In this document: positions 33,290-41,692 of the stretch, one piece after another
Layout: each line of letters opens with the position of its first letter
Position numbering within the stretch: the stretch's first letter is position 1
DNA from: Robertmurraya sp047302285
GTDB lineage: Bacteria > Bacillota > Bacilli > Bacillales > Cytobacillaceae
Length of the DNA: 64,000 bases
NCBI RefSeq assembly: GCF_047302285.1
Contig: NZ_CP154845.1
Location: forward strand, 3,472,001-3,536,000
Reading direction: 5' to 3'
Program-made: the position numbers and the translations under genes
Notes under the pieces: model-generated
Told to the model about the DNA's origin: nothing
Database searches by the model: none
The model's input: the letters and a program-made list of their open reading frames with translations, nothing else

Positions 33290-34642
33290 TTATGCTTCTT
33301 CCCTTAAATCTAGCATCACCTCTTTTAACACACCTAAGCCTTCGAGGAGTTGCTCATCTGTTATGACAAGAGGACTTAAAATACGAATGATATTCCCATA
33401 TAATCCGGCACTCATTAAGATTAATCCTCGCTTATGGGCATCCTGGAGAATTTCCCCTGTAAGTTCCTTATCTGGTTCTTTACCACTTCGATTCTTCACA
33501 ATTTCAATCGAAGTCATCGCCCCTAATGTCCGAACTTCACCAATGAACGGAATATCATCCTGAATCACCCTGAAAAATTGAACAATTGTCTCCCCTATTT
33601 TGTTCGCTCTCTCTGGGAGATTCTCTTTTTCCATCATTTTGATCACCTCTAGGGCAGCCACACAGCCAAGGGGACTTCCTCCATATGTCCCACCTATCTC
33701 ACCACTTAATGGGGCATCCATTATCTCTGCTTTACCCGTTACTGCGCTTATCGGGAGACCTGCGGCAATCGATTTTGACATCGTCATTAAGTCTGGTACG
33801 ACTTCAAAATGCTCCATCGCAAACATTTTTCCCGTTCTTCCAAAACCAGTCTGGACCTCATCGGCTATAAAAAGAATGCCATGTTCCATACAAATTTGTT
33901 TCACTTTTTGAATAAAGTTTTTCGAAGGGATAACAAATCCGCCTTCTCCTTGAACAGGTTCCATAATTACTGCAGCGACGTCTTCTGCAGGCACCTCACT
34001 TAAGAAAAAGGTCTGAAATTGCTTGATAATTTGCTCGTCAACCTCATCTCTCGTCATCTCTTCAGGCGCACGATAATAATAAGGATATGGCATTTTATAC
34101 GTATCTGGCGCAAATGGTCCAAAGCCATTCTTGTACGGTTTGACTTTACTAGTTAGCGACATGGCCATATACGTTCTACCATGGAAGCCACGTTCAAAGG
34201 AAATGATTGCTCTTCTACCAGTATATTTACGAGCAATTTTAATGGCATTTTCAACTGCTTCTGCCCCACTACTGAGAAAAAAAGTCTTTTTCTTATGCGT
34301 TCCTGGAGTGAGCGCATTTAATTTCGCTGCTAACTCGATATAGGGCTCATACATCATGACATGGAAGCATGGATGTAAGTACTTCTCCAATTGTGCCTTT
34401 AATGCCTCAACAACTGACGGGGGACAATGACCTGCATTTAATGAACCAATTGCTCCTGCAAAATCGATCAATGTATTCCCATCCACATCTGTGACTATGG
34501 CGCCTTCCCCTTTTTCAATAAAAGAATGAATGGTATTAAATGGCCCTCGCGGGATATGTTCCTCTCTTCTTTTAAGTAGTTCTTTCGCTTTTGGTCCAGG
34601 AATTGAAGTAACTAATTGAATAGACTCCGTTTTCATCGTCAT
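33290..34642 (-). CDS. gabT: 4-aminobutyrate aminotransferase-type enzyme
   Basis: This 450-residue class III PLP aminotransferase closely resembles GabT. Motifs are LIDFAGAIGSLNAGHCPP, SSGAEAVENAIKIAR (cofactor phosphate), FERGFHGRTYMAM, EPVQGEGGFVIP, the Asp of IADEVQTGFGRTG, and the PLP lysine in MSKSIAAG. It would move the amino group of GABA or another omega-amino acid to 2-oxoglutarate. AAGGAGG is 7 bases before the ATG. It is the last gene of a five-gene operon with YodQ-YodT homologues, a position not found in the B. subtilis yod operon, so its substrate may be a beta- or omega-amino acid intermediate of that pathway. Confidence 0.88.
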   Translation of the reverse strand: MTMKTESIQLVTSIPGPKAKELLKRREEHIPRGPFNTIHSFIEKGEGAIVTDVDGNTLIDFAGAIGSLNAGHCPPSVVEALKAQLEKYLHPCFHVMMYEPYIELAAKLNALTPGTHKKKTFFLSSGAEAVENAIKIARKYTGRRAIISFERGFHGRTYMAMSLTSKVKPYKNGFGPFAPDTYKMPYPYYYRAPEEMTRDEVDEQIIKQFQTFFLSEVPAEDVAAVIMEPVQGEGGFVIPSKNFIQKVKQICMEHGILFIADEVQTGFGRTGKMFAMEHFEVVPDLMTMSKSIAAGLPISAVTGKAEIMDAPLSGEIGGTYGGSPLGCVAALEVIKMMEKENLPERANKIGETIVQFFRVIQDDIPFIGEVRTLGAMTSIEIVKNRSGKEPDKELTGEILQDAHKRGLILMSAGLYGNIIRILSPLVITDEQLLEGLGVLKEVMLDLREEA

Positions 34643-34658
34643 AAATAAGCCTCCTTAT

Positions 34659-35948
34659 CTATTTTCCTGCTAAACTCGAATGATCGATTTCACACCATTC
34701 CAGCAACGTTAAGGCGATGATTTCGGCTACTACAAATACTTTATCGAGTTCAATATATTCATTTGAAAAGTGAGCCATCTCTGTCACACCAGGGCCAAAA
34801 ACAATGGTCGGTGTGTCACCAACATTCGTTAACAGACCGCCATCTGTCCCCCACGGAGATGCCTCAATAATAGGCGGCTGTTCTAATACATCCTCATATT
34901 TATCAACGAGAATCTTCATCAACTCATGCTCCTGTTCGATGGCACCTGGTAGCCACTGCGCCCCAAACCATTGTAACTGAGGGGGATATTGTTCAAACCA
35001 TGAGTCGAGGTTCTTTAAATCCCCCAACCACTTTGCCATTTCTACTTTTGCTTCGTCCATCGTTTCCTCAGGTGAAACACCCATCCGTCCTTCAATTTGT
35101 ACTAAATCGGCGACAGATGATGGCCAATCTCCACCAGAAATTTTTCCAATATTAATCGGAAAAGGAATTGGAATTGCTTCGTAAAGGGGGTCCTCCACTC
35201 TTTCATTACGAACTTTTTCTAATTGTAAAATATGATTGACAACGGTCATGCTTTTTTCAATCGCACTCACTCCTTCATAGCGAGTCCCCCCATGAGCTGA
35301 TTGGCCTTTAACTTGAATTCGAAACCACATAGAGCCTTGTTGTTTCGGAAACACCTTCAAGTTCGTAGGTTCAGGAATTAGGGCGGCGTCCGCTTTATAG
35401 CCCCTTAAAATTGTCGCCAGTGTACCCGCTCCACCACTTTCCTCTTCAATGACGCTTTCGAATAACACATCTCCTTTTAATCGAAATCCTAATGCTTGAA
35501 TCGCTTGAATGGCCAAGAGAAGAGAGACATTGCCGCCCTTCATATCCGTCGTACCGCGACCATACATTTTTCCGTCCACAATTTCCCCGCTGTATGGATC
35601 GTTTTCCCATTTATTCAAATCCCCTTCAGGAACAACATCAATATGCCCATTAAGAATAATCGAGCGTCCTCCCCCTGTACCTTTTAAGACGCCGACGACA
35701 TTAGGACTGCCCGAAAATTCCGTTCTTGGTGATGTGAAAAATGGATGGTCCGCTAGTTCCTTGCCATCAGGCTCCCACACATCTACCTCAAGTCCCATCC
35801 GATAAAGCTCCTTGACCACTAGCTCTTGTACGTCTCTTTCAATTCCTTGTGTACTTTTTGCTTGCACGAATTGTTGTAAAAGATCAATGCCTCTTTCCTG
35901 ATTGGATGTAAGCCAATTCTTCAACTGTTCCTTAATCGCTGTAACCAT
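34659..35948 (-). CDS. yodQ: YodQ-like M20 deacylase
   Basis: This 429-residue metallohydrolase belongs to the ArgE/DapE branch of family M20. Metal ligands and catalytic residues appear in LNGHIDVVPEG, YGRGTTDMKGG, SVIEEESGGAG and the C-terminal FGPGVTEMAHFSNEYI. Its place next to CoA-transferase and aminotransferase genes matches YodQ of B. subtilis, which is thought to deacetylate an N-acetylated beta-amino acid in lysine breakdown. Here kamA and yodP, the genes for making and acetylating beta-lysine, are not present nearby. It overlaps yodR by 17 bp. Confidence 0.85.
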   Translation of the reverse strand: MVTAIKEQLKNWLTSNQERGIDLLQQFVQAKSTQGIERDVQELVVKELYRMGLEVDVWEPDGKELADHPFFTSPRTEFSGSPNVVGVLKGTGGGRSIILNGHIDVVPEGDLNKWENDPYSGEIVDGKMYGRGTTDMKGGNVSLLLAIQAIQALGFRLKGDVLFESVIEEESGGAGTLATILRGYKADAALIPEPTNLKVFPKQQGSMWFRIQVKGQSAHGGTRYEGVSAIEKSMTVVNHILQLEKVRNERVEDPLYEAIPIPFPINIGKISGGDWPSSVADLVQIEGRMGVSPEETMDEAKVEMAKWLGDLKNLDSWFEQYPPQLQWFGAQWLPGAIEQEHELMKILVDKYEDVLEQPPIIEASPWGTDGGLLTNVGDTPTIVFGPGVTEMAHFSNEYIELDKVFVVAEIIALTLLEWCEIDHSSLAGK

Positions 35949-36597
35949 CTTTCTCCTCCTTCCTAATTAATCTCGCTCCTGTTTTTTCCCTCACATCTTT
36001 TTCCGTAAAAGGTTCCATCACTTCTTTTAAAACCAAACCCTCTTCTGTCACTTCCATTACCGCCATATCGGTAATGATTAAGTCTACACATCTTCTTGCG
36101 GTTAAAGGTAAAGTACATTCTGGTAAAATTTTCGGCTCTCCAAGTTTATTGACATGGCTCATTAAAACGATGACTTTTTTTGCTTTCTCAGCCAATTCCA
36201 TTCCGCCGCCGATCCCTGGAACTCTTTTCCCTGGGATCACCCAATTGGCTAAATTCCCCTTCTCACTGACCTCAAGTCCACCTAAAATGGTGACATCTAA
36301 ATACCCTCCACGAATCATGGCAAAAGCGGTAGCACTGTCAAAATAAGATGCACCTGGAATAATCGAGACGGGAAATCCGCCTGCATTGCACAGCATCCCA
36401 TCCTCTTCTCCTTTTAGTGGCGAAGGTCCCATCCCAAGGACTCCATTCTCAGCATGAAATAAGACATCTATTTCGGGAGGGAGAAAATTAGGCACAAGAG
36501 AAGGGATCCCGATCCCTAAATTGACGATCATTCCATCTTTTATTTCCTTTGCTGCACGACGAGCAATTCGATGGCGTACCTCTATTCCCATGCCCAT
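35932..36597 (-). CDS. yodR: CoA-transferase subunit B (YodR-like)
   Basis: This 221-residue protein is the beta subunit of a family I 3-oxoacid CoA-transferase. The catalytic Glu is about residue 50 in FHAENGVLG; GGYLDVTILGGLEVS and GIGGGMELAEKAKKVIVLMSH are the conserved later motifs. It pairs with the subunit encoded just upstream to move CoA from an acyl-CoA (often succinyl-CoA) to a 3-oxo acid. AAGGGGG allows an ATG at 36597 (10 bases) or TTG at 36603 (4 bases); I chose the ATG. It overlaps yodS by 16 bp. Confidence 0.9.
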   Translation of the reverse strand: MGMGIEVRHRIARRAAKEIKDGMIVNLGIGIPSLVPNFLPPEIDVLFHAENGVLGMGPSPLKGEEDGMLCNAGGFPVSIIPGASYFDSATAFAMIRGGYLDVTILGGLEVSEKGNLANWVIPGKRVPGIGGGMELAEKAKKVIVLMSHVNKLGEPKILPECTLPLTARRCVDLIITDMAVMEVTEEGLVLKEVMEPFTEKDVREKTGARLIRKEEKDGYSD

Positions 36598-37280
36598 TTC
36601 CAATCAACCCCCTTACTTTCCACAATGAAATCGACATAAATACCTGGCGTAATAATACATTCTGGGTCAAGTTCACCTGGGGCTACGATTTCATCAGCCT
36701 CTGCAATCGTGATTTGCCCCGCAGTTGCAACTAGTGGATTCGTGTTTCTTGCACTTTTGTCATAGACAAGATTTCCGAAAGTGTCAGCTTTTTTGGCATG
36801 GACAATCGCCACATCTGCTCGAAGAGGCATCTCAATTAAGTATGTTTTTCCATCGATTTCTATCTTTTTTTTTCCATTGTCAATCATGCTTCCAATTCCA
36901 ATATCAGAAAGAATTCCTCCAAGTCCCGCACCACCAGCCCGTATTCTCTCCGCTAATATCCCTTGTGGGCAAAACTCCACCTTCATCTTCCCTTCGACCA
37001 TTAGCTTTCCTGCAACCGGATTAGAGCCTATATGGGTAGTAATTAATTTTTTCACACGTTCAGCGCTCACCATTCGCCCAATTCCAATATCGGGAAAACC
37101 AGCATCATTTCCAATGAGAGTTAAATCTTTGACCTCTTTGTTGAGAATCCCATTGATTAATGTAGGAGGGTTTCCCACTCCTCCAAAACCGCCAAACATT
37201 AAGACACACCCGTCATTAATAAAAGATAGTGCATGTTCCAACGTGGTCAACTTTGACTTCTTTCTTGCTCCCTCTTCCAT
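36582..37280 (-). CDS. yodS: CoA-transferase subunit A (YodS-like)
   Basis: This 232-residue protein is the alpha subunit of the same CoA-transferase. It has the glycine-rich CoA-binding segment FGGFGGVGNPPTLI, LTLIGNDAGF, EFCPQGILAERIRAGGAGLGG and DVAIVHAKKADTFGN, all typical of ScoA/AtoD proteins. With YodR it would activate or release CoA from an oxoacid made by the aminotransferases of the operon. GGAGGGG lies just upstream of the ATG. The gene follows yodT by 17 bp. Confidence 0.9.
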   Translation of the reverse strand: MEEGARKKSKLTTLEHALSFINDGCVLMFGGFGGVGNPPTLINGILNKEVKDLTLIGNDAGFPDIGIGRMVSAERVKKLITTHIGSNPVAGKLMVEGKMKVEFCPQGILAERIRAGGAGLGGILSDIGIGSMIDNGKKKIEIDGKTYLIEMPLRADVAIVHAKKADTFGNLVYDKSARNTNPLVATAGQITIAEADEIVAPGELDPECIITPGIYVDFIVESKGVDWKWAWE

Positions 37281-37297
37281 ATCGCCCCTCCATTCCT

Positions 37298-38665
37298 TTA
37301 ACTGATTGAGTCGTATCTGTTATCAAGCGAGAATCCATTTTGAATATCGTCCAAAGTCTCTTTAAAAATGTTCACTAATTGATCAATCTCTTGCTTATTA
37401 ATGGTCAGCGGAGGCGAGATAATGATAGCGTCCCCTGCTCCACCTTCTATCCCCGCTGAAGCTGGATAGATTAATAGTCCCTTATCCCTTGCCAATGTGA
37501 CAATCGCATTCGTTAAATCAAGATCCTTACGAAAAGGAAATTTACTAAAATAGTTCTCTACAAATTCAACGCCAATCATTAAGCCCTTCCCTCGAACATC
37601 GCCTATTATGGGAATATGTTGGGCTATTTTTTGCAGTTCTTTTAGAAGATACGCTCCATTTTCTTCCGCCTTTTCCACTAGATTATGCTTTTCGATATAC
37701 TCTAGAACCGCTAAGGATACAGCGGCTGATTGGGGATTGGCACTATATGTGTGCCCACTCATAATGACCTTCGAACCTTGCCGAATCGGTTCCATTACTT
37801 TTCCACTGACAAGTGTAGCCGCAATCGGGGTATAACCAGCACTCATTCCTTTTCCTAATGTGATGATGTCTGGCTGCACTCCCCAGTGCTCCATCGCCAG
37901 CATTTTTCCGGTCCGTCCGATTCCTGTCATGACTTCATCAGCAATCAATAGAATACTATATTTGTCACAAATTTCTTTAATACGGTCGTAATATCGATCA
38001 GGTGGAATAATAACAGCTCCAGCAGCGCCAATGATTGGTTCTGCTATAAATGCTGCTATATGGTCTGCCCCTATCCGTTGAATGGCCGTTTCAAGCTCAG
38101 TTGCACATTTCAACTGACAGCCTGGATACGTCTCATAGAAAGGACAGCGATAACAATAAGGGGCTGGTATCGTTGGTAAATCATCTAAAAGGGAAACGAA
38201 CCTTCTTCGCCTTTCAGAATGACCAGATAGGGATAATGATCCCATTGTGATCCCATGATAACTAGTCCATCTAGAAATCACTTTATTCTTCGCCTGCTTC
38301 CCTTGCTCTTGCCAATACTGAATCGCAATTTTCATCGCTGTCTCCGTCGCTTCAGAACCACTGTTAACGAAAAAGGAGCAATATCCTCCATTTTTAATAA
38401 AATTGATATTGCTCAGTTTTTCGGCTAATTTTTCCGCCTCTTCGGTTGCAAATTGTGAGCGATAGACAAATGAAATTTTCCTTGCTTGTTTGATCATCGC
38501 TTCGATTATTTCAGGAACGGCATGACCAATACTAGCAGTTACGGCTCCTGAAGAACCATCTATATATTGCTTATTCTCATCATCGTAAATATAAATTCCT
38601 TTTCCATACACTGCTGTAGGATAATGACCATCTAATAATGGCTTAATTAAAAATGACTTATCCAT
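37298..38665 (-). CDS. yodT: YodT-like class III aminotransferase
   Basis: This 455-residue PLP aminotransferase has FVNSGSEATETAMKIA, SYHGITMGSLSLSGH, EPIIGAAGAVIIPP, IADEVMTGIGRTG and the PLP lysine in LGKGMSAGY. A CPFYETYPGCQLKC segment with Cys pairs (around residues 185-200) is a characteristic insertion of the YodT/beta-amino-acid group. It opens the operon, with GGAGGC 10 bases before the ATG. Two similar aminotransferases in one operon (this one and gabT) suggest two transamination steps or two amino acid substrates. Confidence 0.86.
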   Translation of the reverse strand: MDKSFLIKPLLDGHYPTAVYGKGIYIYDDENKQYIDGSSGAVTASIGHAVPEIIEAMIKQARKISFVYRSQFATEEAEKLAEKLSNINFIKNGGYCSFFVNSGSEATETAMKIAIQYWQEQGKQAKNKVISRWTSYHGITMGSLSLSGHSERRRRFVSLLDDLPTIPAPYCYRCPFYETYPGCQLKCATELETAIQRIGADHIAAFIAEPIIGAAGAVIIPPDRYYDRIKEICDKYSILLIADEVMTGIGRTGKMLAMEHWGVQPDIITLGKGMSAGYTPIAATLVSGKVMEPIRQGSKVIMSGHTYSANPQSAAVSLAVLEYIEKHNLVEKAEENGAYLLKELQKIAQHIPIIGDVRGKGLMIGVEFVENYFSKFPFRKDLDLTNAIVTLARDKGLLIYPASAGIEGGAGDAIIISPPLTINKQEIDQLVNIFKETLDDIQNGFSLDNRYDSIS

Positions 38666-38693
38666 GACTGCACTCGCCTCCTATGGGGAGTTT

Positions 38694-38773
38694 CTAATTT
38701 TCATTTAATTCTGATAATAATATCTTATTTGAAGAAATGACTAATTGATATACGCCAAACTAATGAAAATTAG
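38694..38773. promoter_or_regulatory. Paired CTAATTTTCATT boxes between divergent yodT and pucR-type genes
   Basis: CTAATTTTCATTTA at 38694-38707 is repeated in opposite orientation as CTAATGAAAATTAG at 38760-38773, which is itself an inverted repeat. They flank the likely start points of both transcripts, fitting an operator for the divergent PucR-family activator. Confidence 0.55.
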
Positions 38774-38838
38774 TGGTCGTTTATTATACAATATGTATAA
38801 GTACTTCCTTTAAATGTTAGATTGGTGGGATGTAGTCA

Positions 38839-40068
38839 ATGAGCATAAGTGTACATGAAGCCATTTCTCTTCCAGTGATGAAAGATGCCACAATAAGAGG
38901 TGGGGAAAATGGTCTCCATAATCAAATAAAATGGGTCACGATCGTAGAAGTAATCGAAGACATTAATCGGTTTCAAGAAGGGGAATTTTTAATTACGACA
39001 GGCTATGGCTTAAACGAGCACAGTTCTCATTTTCAGAGATTACTAGCGATGAACCAACTCTCAGGGGTCGCCATATACAGTGGCTTTTATCTCCAAGAAA
39101 TTCCACAGGTTTTTATCGAAATCGCCAATCAACACCAGTTACCACTTATCGAGCTTCCAACACATCTGAATTTTTCAACCGTCACAAAAAGCATCCTCCA
39201 GCAAATCTTAAATAAACAGATGGAATTATTAAAAGAAGAAGCAGTGAAGCAAACGCAAATTCGATTACGAGGAGAATTTTTAGAAGAAATCATTAATCGA
39301 AGCTTTCAATCCTCCTCTATCATCATCGAAAGAGGGAAGACGCTCGGATACAATCTCTCTCTCCATCACGCTGTCCTGCATATTAAATTGGAGCAATATA
39401 AGGACAATGAGCTTTTTAAGCGTTTTGTTGAAGTCCTTTATAACGACACTTTTACCTACATGGATAGAGCGAATAGACAATTTCTGCTCCGAACGAGATT
39501 AGATGGACTGATCATCCTTACCCAGATCAAGGTAGATAAAGATGGAAGCTTTAAACAAGATAGTCTTAAGCTAACGAAGAATTTACTTGAAAACTGGAAA
39601 CGACGTCACCCTGATATTCCTATAACGATTGGGGTTGGAAAAACCTATAAGAATGTTAATCAATTAAGTGACAGTGCCAACGAGGCCAAGTATGCAGTCG
39701 ATTTATCCGGCCTTTTATTATCAAAAAAGGAAATCATTCATTATGACGATCTCGCAACCTTTCACTTATTGCTACAAATGAAGGAACTCGGGATCAGCTT
39801 AGAGGATTTTTACGAAGAAAAAATTGGTGAATTATTAAAAAAAAGCAAACAAGGAATTGATTACATTCAAACATTAGACATGTATTTCAAATATAATCTT
39901 AATCTACAAACAACAGCAGCTCACCTTTATATCCATCGCCATACGTTAAAATACCGCCTTCAGCAAATTGAAAATCGAAGCGGGTATGATTTAAGTTCTG
40001 CTGATGAAAGGCTGACCCTTCAATTAGCAATTGCCGCCTATAAACTTGAACAATATTATAATCAGTAA
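38839..40068 (+). CDS. PucR-family transcriptional regulator
   Basis: This 409-residue regulator has an N-terminal PucR domain (residues 8-125, with WVTIVEVIEDINRFQEGEFLITTGYGL), a central GGDEF-like region, and a C-terminal HTH_30 domain (YFKYNLNLQTTAAHLYIHRHTLKYRLQQIE). Members activate amino acid, purine or GABA/proline catabolism genes after sensing a pathway metabolite. Its divergence from the yodT-gabT operon and the shared inverted repeats between them suggest it controls that operon. Closest known roles are the PucR/GabR-like or PutR-like activators; the effector is unknown. Confidence 0.9.
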   Translation: MSISVHEAISLPVMKDATIRGGENGLHNQIKWVTIVEVIEDINRFQEGEFLITTGYGLNEHSSHFQRLLAMNQLSGVAIYSGFYLQEIPQVFIEIANQHQLPLIELPTHLNFSTVTKSILQQILNKQMELLKEEAVKQTQIRLRGEFLEEIINRSFQSSSIIIERGKTLGYNLSLHHAVLHIKLEQYKDNELFKRFVEVLYNDTFTYMDRANRQFLLRTRLDGLIILTQIKVDKDGSFKQDSLKLTKNLLENWKRRHPDIPITIGVGKTYKNVNQLSDSANEAKYAVDLSGLLLSKKEIIHYDDLATFHLLLQMKELGISLEDFYEEKIGELLKKSKQGIDYIQTLDMYFKYNLNLQTTAAHLYIHRHTLKYRLQQIENRSGYDLSSADERLTLQLAIAAYKLEQYYNQ

Positions 40069-40072
40069 TAAT

Positions 40073-40110
40073 AGGCCTGGAATAGATTAAAAAGCATCTA
40101 TTCCAGACCT
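40073..40110. terminator. Hairpin between convergent regulator and yhaR
   Basis: Fifteen-base arms AGGCCTGGAATAGAT and ATCTATTCCAGACCT (one G-U) with a TAAAAAGC loop. The flanking T runs are poor, but the stem is long and sits between two gene ends. Confidence 0.65.
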
Positions 40111-40119
40111 ATAAAGCGA

Positions 40120-40911
40120 TTAATCCCCTGTAAAATTCGGTTTTCTTTTTTCTATAAATGCGGCGATTCCTTCTTGATGATCCTTCGTTTGTCTCATCGC
40201 ATACTGTCCATTTTTCTCTAACTCTAATAGTTTTAGAAGCTGCGGGCGGTTTTTTTCTGCGAGAATCTTTTTCGTCTTAATCATTGCTTTTATCGGCTTG
40301 GTTAACCAATCTTCGATTCTAGCCTGTAGTGCTTCCTTATAATTAGGTGCGACCTCATGGATCAAATTTAGTTTCATTGCCTCTTCAGCAGTGAGTACCT
40401 TTCCTTCCCAAATAAGCTGTTTCGCTTTGTTTTCGCCCATTCTTTTCTCGAGGAAGAAATGTGCTCCACCATCTGGGATAAGACTAATTCCGATAAAATT
40501 CATAGCAAGCTTACTCTTTTCATCAGCAATTATGTAGTCAGTCGCCAAGGCAAGGCTAAATCCTAATCCAGCAGCTGCCCCAGAAATAGCGCTAATGGTC
40601 AGCATTGGTAAACTATGAATCGTGACGACCAATTCGCTAATATTGTCCATAAGGAAGAAGAAATCGTTTTCATCTCCTTCCAAATTAAGCATCGTTTTGA
40701 TGTCCCCTCCAGAAGAAAATGCCCGTTCATCTCCAGTAAAAACGACAATATCAATCTCATCAGATTTACTAATTTCCTTCAGATTACCGGTCAATTCCTT
40801 AATCATTTCTACATTTATCGCATTTAGGCTTTGAGGACGATTAAATTGAATGGTGGCCACTCGTCCTTCCACTTTCACATTTAACGTATTGGTCAGAAAC
40901 TCTGTCGTCAT
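40120..40911 (-). CDS. yhaR: Enoyl-CoA hydratase family protein (YhaR)
   Basis: This 263-residue protein belongs to the crotonase family. It has FNRPQSLNAIN, AFSSGGDIK (oxyanion hole), the second oxyanion motif SGAAAGLGFSLALATDYIIA, IPDGGAHFFLEKRMG (one acidic residue of the usual catalytic pair is replaced), and a C-terminal HQEGIAAFIEKRKPNF. GGAGGGGG favours the ATG at 40911 over 40917. In B. subtilis yhaR lies next to yhaQ, so this copy marks the displaced continuation of the conserved locus, separated from yhaQ by about 8 kb of inserted genes. It may take part in fatty or amino acid degradation. Confidence 0.82.
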   Translation of the reverse strand: MTTEFLTNTLNVKVEGRVATIQFNRPQSLNAINVEMIKELTGNLKEISKSDEIDIVVFTGDERAFSSGGDIKTMLNLEGDENDFFFLMDNISELVVTIHSLPMLTISAISGAAAGLGFSLALATDYIIADEKSKLAMNFIGISLIPDGGAHFFLEKRMGENKAKQLIWEGKVLTAEEAMKLNLIHEVAPNYKEALQARIEDWLTKPIKAMIKTKKILAEKNRPQLLKLLELEKNGQYAMRQTKDHQEGIAAFIEKRKPNFTGD

Positions 40912-41178
40912 TTCCATTCCCCCTCCGATAGTTCCTCACCTCCATTATAAGGGCAATATAAAGAAAGGATAAGTATTTTTTACATTATTTTAAAATTACT
41001 TAATTTTCTATTAAAAAAGGCTCTTTTCGTAAACATTGTTGCTAGGAGAATAAAGCCCTATTATTACTCGTTAAATTTGGTTCAAGTAAGCGAAAAGTAC
41101 CGCGCAAAAATAATATGTGTTCTAAAACCTCATTTGAGGGGTAAATGTCGGCCTGTGATTTTTTCGGAAAAAAAATTT

Positions 41179-41214
41179 GGACATTTACGAAAAAACCACA
41201 ATCATTACGAAAAC
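41179..41214 (-). repeat. Dispersed intergenic repeat, copy 2
   Basis: The reverse complement begins GTTTTCGTAATGATTGTGG and ends CGTAAATGTCC, closely matching the sequence at 17044-17081. See the first copy for the comparison. Confidence 0.6.
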
Positions 41215-41399
41215 AGCATAAATAAGCTAACCTTTTTTTGATTCGTTACTTCAACTTTTCACTCACCACAAATCATAAAAAATCTGTTAAGTTATTCCTA
41301 TTATCCTACTCTGAACGTTTTTCAAATTTAAGAACAAAGCTCCTACAAAATGTAGGAAGCTTCCGGTTTGTCTCATTCAATCCAACCATCTCTCACTCT

Positions 41400-41600
41400 T
41401 AAGCGGAATTTTTCCTGTTATCTCTTCGATGGAGTCCCTTTTAGGAGAAATAACGGAAGATTTTCCGCTTATGGAGAGCAAAATCGTTTATTTTGGCATT
41501 TTTTGAAGGAATAGCAGGAATTTTTCCTGTTATTTTGGCTCTTTTTCGTGATGCTTGCTCATTAAGCGGAATTTTTCCTGTTATTTTTTCATGCCGATAC
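41400..41600. repeat. Cluster of four GCGGAATTTTTCCTGTTA-type units
   Basis: Units lie at about 41402 (GCGGAATTTTTCCTGTTA), 41447 (inverted and diverged, ATAACGGAAGATTTTCCGC), 41512 (ATAGCAGGAATTTTTCCTG) and 41565 (GCGGAATTTTTCCTGTTA again). Two units are identical over 18 bases, and each contains a GGAA/TTCC partial palindrome. Confidence 0.75.
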
Positions 41601-41656
41601 GCCAGCTGTATATACGAACACGTTATCCACAAGTCGAGGGAATTTATCCTAGACAA

Positions 41657-41688
41657 TAAAAAAAAGAGAAGCCAGATTTGGCTTCCCC
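41657..41688 (-). terminator. Intrinsic terminator of the acyl-CoA ligase gene
   Basis: On the minus strand a GAAGCCA / TGGCTTC stem with an AATC loop is followed by CTC and eight T, directly after the stop codon. Confidence 0.85.
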
Positions 41689-41692
41689 AATC

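Larger units (their letters stand above)
40912..41655. repeat. Repeat-rich non-coding spacer, about 740 bp
   Basis: No gene is supported here. The left part holds a match to the dispersed repeat near 17044 (at 41179-41214, reverse orientation) inside a larger inverted repeat, GTAAATGTC at about 41141 with GACATTTAC at 41180. The right part holds four GCGGAATTTTTCC-like units between 41400 and 41600. One short minus-strand frame across 41441-41656 reads through the repeats and looks like low-complexity noise. Confidence 0.6.

Noticed and set aside
36074..37305. Plus-strand frames opposite the CoA-transferase genes
   Set aside because: They are antisense to two conserved enzyme genes, have no ribosome sites and no protein-like features.
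41400..41600. CRISPR array
   Set aside because: Only four units, mixed orientation, uneven spacing and no cas genes nearby.
41441..41656. Short minus-strand frame over the GCGGAA repeats
   Set aside because: It reads the repeat units as repeated ITGKIP-like residues and has no ribosome site; it is a product of the repeats, not a gene.
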